Assembly (NCBI GenBank): GCA_031308135.1
Contig: JAHLJT010000631.1
Location: forward strand, 215,707,773-215,771,772
DNA: 64,000 nucleotides
Reading direction: 5' to 3'
DNA from: Acheta domesticus
Lineage: Eukaryota; Arthropoda; Insecta; Orthoptera; Gryllidae
The notes below the pieces were generated by a model. It searched no databases. It saw only the letters and a list, made by a program, of their open reading frames with translations, and was not told the DNA's origin. Positions 60,355 through 64,000 of this stretch are shown here, one piece after another (within the stretch, counting starts at the first letter, position 1; each line of letters opens with the position of its first letter). The translations under genes were made by a program, and so were the position numbers.

Positions 60355-62004
60355 ATGGCTGAAAATAATCCCATTCAAAACCCCGAGGTTTCTGACCCCG
60401 CTCCCGCAAACGCCGACGCGCCTGCCGAGCTCACGCCCCCAGCTGTTCTCGCCCCTACTGTCGGGGTTTCTTTAGAGCAGGTACTCGAGACGAGTACCGC
60501 CGAGGCCGGACCTACCCTCGCCGCGGCCGCTCCGACGCCACCCTCAGACCAAATGTCTCAATTTTTCAGCACTCTTATCGCAAAATTTGACGAACAGCGT
60601 CAAGAATTAAATTCTAAATTTCAGGACTTGAATTCCAGATTTGATTCGAAATTTTGTGCCCTTGATAGTAGATTAGACGAACACCTCACTAATTTCACCC
60701 TTTTTCAAAGTGAGGTGTCTCAACAACTAAATTCGGTTAATTCAAAGGTCGATAAACAGAGCACTAAAATCGCCTCTCTCGCCTCTGCTGTTGAAAATAA
60801 TTCTAAGCAAATTTCTGACATCAAAGAACATTTAACAGGCCAACTAAAGAAATGCGAATCGCTCCAGTCTGAAACAGTTCAACAAATGACAGAATTTAAA
60901 GACAGCATAAACAAGGATATTGCAACCGTTTCAGAAAAGCAATTGAATTTGGGACATTGGGCTCGTGATAAATTTAAAGACAATGAATCCGAAATTTCCA
61001 ACTTGAAAGGCGAAGTGACTAAGATACTAAAAGGGGTTGACAATAAGATTGAAGGACTTTACGACTCCCTGAACAATAAAATTGAAACAGCAAAATTAGT
61101 TATCCAGGCACAGGCGGAAATGGAACGGAAAGAAATCGAAGTCAAAATAGGCGAACTAGAAATTAAAGTAGCGGAAAAGACTATTTCAGCTTTCCCGGTT
61201 AATGCTATGCCACTGTCAATTCCTCCAAATTTAAAATTCTCTGGTAATCGCGGTGAACAGCCCATTACGTTCTTACGTAATGTTGAAAATTATTTTGCTT
61301 TAGCGAGACACATTCCTGAATCTTCTAAACCGAAGGTTATAGCCCAAATGTTGGTTGACCATGCCCAAGAATGGTTCCAAACATTGTTACCAGTTCCGGC
61401 TGATTTTCAGGATTTTCGTTCCAAATTTATTAATCGTTTTTGGGATAGAAACACCCAATACAATTTTAAAATGGATTTGGCTAAAGGTAGATGGGACCAG
61501 AATGGTAACATGTCTATGCGGGATTATGCAGTGTCTCGCATTGCCCTACTTAAACAATGCGAACCTACCCCCCCTGACGACGAAATTATGTGGCTATTAA
61601 CTCGTCATTATCCATATGTCATTCAAAACCTCCTTAAAACTAGTTTTGTAAAAGATCTTGAGCAATTTCAGATCTTATTGGGCGATTTCGACCAAACGAA
61701 TGTGCAATTCGCTTCTTATCAAAATCAGAGTCAAAACTCTTCACGCCCACGTAATGGCAATAATAATAATCAGAATCGAGGATTTCCCCCACGCCATTCG
61801 CAAGGTCAAGAGCGTCCTTTTAACCACGGCCCTTCGCCGCACTTTCCCCCCGCCCCCTCCCCCCCGGCGCCGACCAGTTTTCCGCCTCCCTTCATTGTCG
61901 GTCAAGGCCAAACCGCGCCCCTTCTCGCGCCGCCTTCGACAGCCCCAGGTCAACCACCACAGAGGCCGTTAAACCGCTTGGCCCGATTTACTACCGAAGA
62001 TTAA
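60355..62004 (+). CDS. gag: Gag polyprotein of the LTR retrotransposon
   Basis: About 549 residues from the ATG at 60355 (context CACGATGG, A at -3 and G at +4). The frame is open back to an ATG at 60208, but that adds 49 hydrophobic residues unlike a Gag start. The order is an acidic, Pro/Ala-rich N-terminus, then a long coiled-coil-like stretch (repeated LNSKF/LNSRF and heptads up to about residue 280). Next comes the Gag capsid-type domain (PPNLKFSGNRGEQPITFLRN, then AQEWFQTLLP, FINRFWDRN and YAVSRIALLKQCEP), and finally an Asn/Gln- and Pro-rich tail. No CCHC zinc knuckle is visible. It would form virus-like particles in the cytoplasm. The intact frame fits a young copy. Confidence 0.88.
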   Translation: MAENNPIQNPEVSDPAPANADAPAELTPPAVLAPTVGVSLEQVLETSTAEAGPTLAAAAPTPPSDQMSQFFSTLIAKFDEQRQELNSKFQDLNSRFDSKFCALDSRLDEHLTNFTLFQSEVSQQLNSVNSKVDKQSTKIASLASAVENNSKQISDIKEHLTGQLKKCESLQSETVQQMTEFKDSINKDIATVSEKQLNLGHWARDKFKDNESEISNLKGEVTKILKGVDNKIEGLYDSLNNKIETAKLVIQAQAEMERKEIEVKIGELEIKVAEKTISAFPVNAMPLSIPPNLKFSGNRGEQPITFLRNVENYFALARHIPESSKPKVIAQMLVDHAQEWFQTLLPVPADFQDFRSKFINRFWDRNTQYNFKMDLAKGRWDQNGNMSMRDYAVSRIALLKQCEPTPPDDEIMWLLTRHYPYVIQNLLKTSFVKDLEQFQILLGDFDQTNVQFASYQNQSQNSSRPRNGNNNNQNRGFPPRHSQGQERPFNHGPSPHFPPAPSPPAPTSFPPPFIVGQGQTAPLLAPPSTAPGQPPQRPLNRLARFTTED

Positions 62005-62008
62005 TACG

Positions 62009-62419
62009 TGGCTTAACCACATCCCCCATGAATCTTCCAGATTTACACCTTTCGAGGCTCAATTCAATAAGAAGCCGAAACCATTGTTTCCTATTTTAGC
62101 AAAAATGGCCACTCAAATTCCAATTTCCCCTGAGGATCGGTGTCAAATTATTCTCTCAAATTTAAAGAAAGCTGGTGATACGAGAAAACAACACCAGAAG
62201 AGTAAAACCCATTTATTTAAAGTCGGCGATAAAGTTTTAATCAAAGCTCTCAGAGTATCTAATCAGCCTGAAGGCCTTATTAGTAAATTCTTTCCTTTAT
62301 TTGTAGGTCCTTACCAAATTATGAGGCTTGTAGCCCCCAACGCTTGCACTTTACGTAGCACAGATGGTTCCGAGGTTGGTCCTCACAATTTTTATAACCT
62401 TGTTCCTTTCAGAGATTAA
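62009..62419 (+). pseudogene. C-terminal fragment of Ty3/Gypsy integrase
   Basis: In the +1 frame relative to gag, right after its stop, the sequence opens with the end of the integrase core (WLNHIPHESSRFTPFEAQF). A linker and the C-terminal domain (FKVGDKVLIK, then FVGPYQIMRL and GPHNFYNLVPF) follow, with a stop at 62419. All upstream pol sequence is missing. The fragment has an ATG only at 62084, so it is either untranslated or a relic of a deletion joining gag to the end of pol. It is uninterrupted for 136 codons, which fits a recent deletion. Confidence 0.88.
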
Positions 62420-63534
62420 ACTAGATTAATTGGCTGAAAGAATAAAAGCCCTCATTTATGTCGCTCTGATTAGGTAACCTTATTTTAATTATATTCTTGT
62501 GGATCCAGCCCGGTTGCCCTGGCACGTCTTATTATTAATTAATTTCGTGGGTTCGCTACTACTTCAATGCTTTGGTTAAGTGATAGTTATAAGTGAACGT
62601 CGTTGTTGATTAAAAAGAGAGAGAAATAATTCAGATATCCCTTAGATATACTTTGTCGAGAGTTGACGAGAGTTATAGCCATTGACTTTAATTAATGAAA
62701 CGAGCTCCATTCTGATATTATGAATTTAATGTATTTGCAACCCAAGTCCTTTGTTTAATTCATTGGTTGTTTTCTCACGTCTACCATTCTATTTTCAATT
62801 CTCCATCGTGTTGATATTTTGTTTCCTCCTCTTGTGTTTTAAATAATTTGGCCACTGTTGACTATTATGCTTATCTATTATTTTGCAAATGTTGCATTTA
62901 TTCCACTTGTTTTTATACCTCTAAAATCGTATTAAAAGAGCGTCAAATATAATAATGATTAACAGGGTTCCCACTTTTGGCTCTTCCCTTTGCACAATTA
63001 TTCAATTTGCAGTAGCGTTTAACTAGTTTTAGGTACCCCATTGTTTCATTTTGCCAGTCTTTCTAAGTTTTGTTTCCAATTATCCCTCTATGTTATCTTC
63101 TTAATTACTTATTTAGTGCTTAGTTTGCTCTTAGTTTGAGTAGGTGTTGCTAATGGCCCACCACCATTTCTTATTTTTGAAAAATGATAGATTATTTTCA
63201 TTCATTTTCTTATCATTAATGTGTTTGTATTACTTCTTAAAGATTTTGTGTCCTAAATTTATTGGTCATCTAGTTTTTTAGAGATAGCTTTAGTGTTGTT
63301 CCTCTTCATTAATTTTATCCTTTTGCTTAATTAACTAGTATTGTCTTATCATGTTAGAGTTGTCATTGAAACCCCTAATTTTCGTTCTGGACATGCCAGG
63401 TTTTTGTGTTTTCACAGCTTCATCTGTCGGCACATGCTCCCCAAATTTATTTATCATCTATTTTTGTAAATGTCCTTTTTTTGTTCTTAGATTAAAAAAA
63501 ACATGTCCCATGCGTTTTTTTAATCTCATTGTAC
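62420..63534 (+). other. Untranslated 3' region of the LTR element
   Basis: About 1.1 kb of T-rich sequence between the integrase fragment and the polypurine tract. There is no env-like frame and no motif. Confidence 0.6.
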
Positions 63535-63541
63535 GGGGGGG
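63535..63541 (+). other. Polypurine tract
   Basis: Seven consecutive Gs followed by TAA directly before the TG of the 3' LTR, the expected position for plus-strand priming. Confidence 0.7.
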
Positions 63542-63544
63542 TAA

Positions 63545-64000
63545 TGCGATGTGTCGGGGACCATCGCAGTCCTCCACCCTTGCGTCACGCCAAATTACCG
63601 GACGGCAGGAAAGAACTACGCGCCCCCGAATTAGATATGCCCAGCCGCTCAAGCCCCCCATAAACTTTCAACTATCAATTATACCCTTTTACTGACAATA
63701 CCGCGATGCGTCGGGTGACCATCGCACCCTCTCACCCCCGCGTCACGCCAAATTACCGGAAGTTGGAAAGGGCCACGCGTCCACCGCGACCCGATTTAGT
63801 TCCGCCCAACGGCCCAAGTTCTCCAGAAGCCCCTAACAATAAATCTTACCCTTTGTCCAACAATACTGGATGATCGACAGCCGGAACAACCATTTTAGCG
63901 ACTTGGCGATCGCACCCGGCTCAATAATCCTCTAAAAGCCTATAAAATCATCACATGCCAAAGCAGAAGGGACACGTGCGCGCTCCTCCGGCCTAACAAT
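63545..64000 (+). repeat. 3' LTR (truncated by window end)
   Basis: Matches 57976-58431 base for base as far as I can see, without indels. The rest lies outside the window. Confidence 0.92.

Larger units (their letters stand above)
57976..64000 (+). mobile_element. Ty3/Gypsy-type LTR retrotransposon, gag-only, 3' end cut by window
   Basis: The TGCGATGTGTCGGGG start repeats at 57976 and 63545, 5569 bp apart, and the 456 bases visible in both LTRs appear identical, so insertion is recent. Order: 5' LTR, repeated primer-site-like leader, gag, integrase end fragment, untranslated 3' region, G-run polypurine tract, 3' LTR. Protease, reverse transcriptase, RNase H and most of integrase are missing. 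It fits a non-autonomous element that supplies its own Gag and borrows pol products. Confidence 0.9.

Overview
The window is AT-rich, intron-bearing nuclear DNA of an arthropod, most likely an insect with a large, transposon-filled genome. I infer this from spliced genes with GT..AG introns up to about 6.8 kb, animal-type proteins (MIC13, PA2G4), and mariner-, piggyBac-, pogo- and hAT-like, LINE and Ty3/Gypsy remains. I cannot name the species.

Layout. 1-10990 is repeat DNA: a decayed mariner transposase, a LINE reverse-transcriptase relic, a ~720 bp foldback palindrome, two copies of an abundant palindrome-ended repeat and a 155 bp hAT-like MITE. 11097-11592 (+) is a complete three-exon MIC13 (QIL1) gene. 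13353-24854 (-) is a complete eight-exon PA2G4 (EBP1) gene, convergent with MIC13; its 6.8 kb intron holds several transposons. 26150-34791 (-) is a seven-exon gene for a multi-pass membrane protein. Its splice phases agree throughout, its family is only tentatively TLC-like, its 5' end is unresolved, and two exons each need one extra base to stay open. A GC-rich patch near 35130-35320 may be its promoter.

35370-57020 is almost wholly transposon DNA. It is dominated by the palindrome-ended family: units of about 1.2-2.5 kb with a hairpin at one end, a (CCGT/CTGT)n microsatellite and divergent ~300 bp internal modules. Nested in these copies are a 624 bp piggyBac-like element with a transposase stub, a 1.72 kb piggyBac-like element with a clear TTAA duplication, a 717 bp element with long inverted repeats, and pieces of a LINE.

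57976 to the window end is a young Ty3/Gypsy-type LTR retrotransposon whose two LTRs look identical over the 456 bp visible in both. It keeps an intact gag and only the C-terminal end of integrase, so it must depend on enzymes from another copy. Its leader carries five tandem 63-65 bp units, each with a sequence resembling a tRNA-Lys primer-binding site.

The three host genes serve unrelated housekeeping roles: cristae organisation, growth and ribosome biology, and a membrane protein of unknown function. The novelty is in the repeats.
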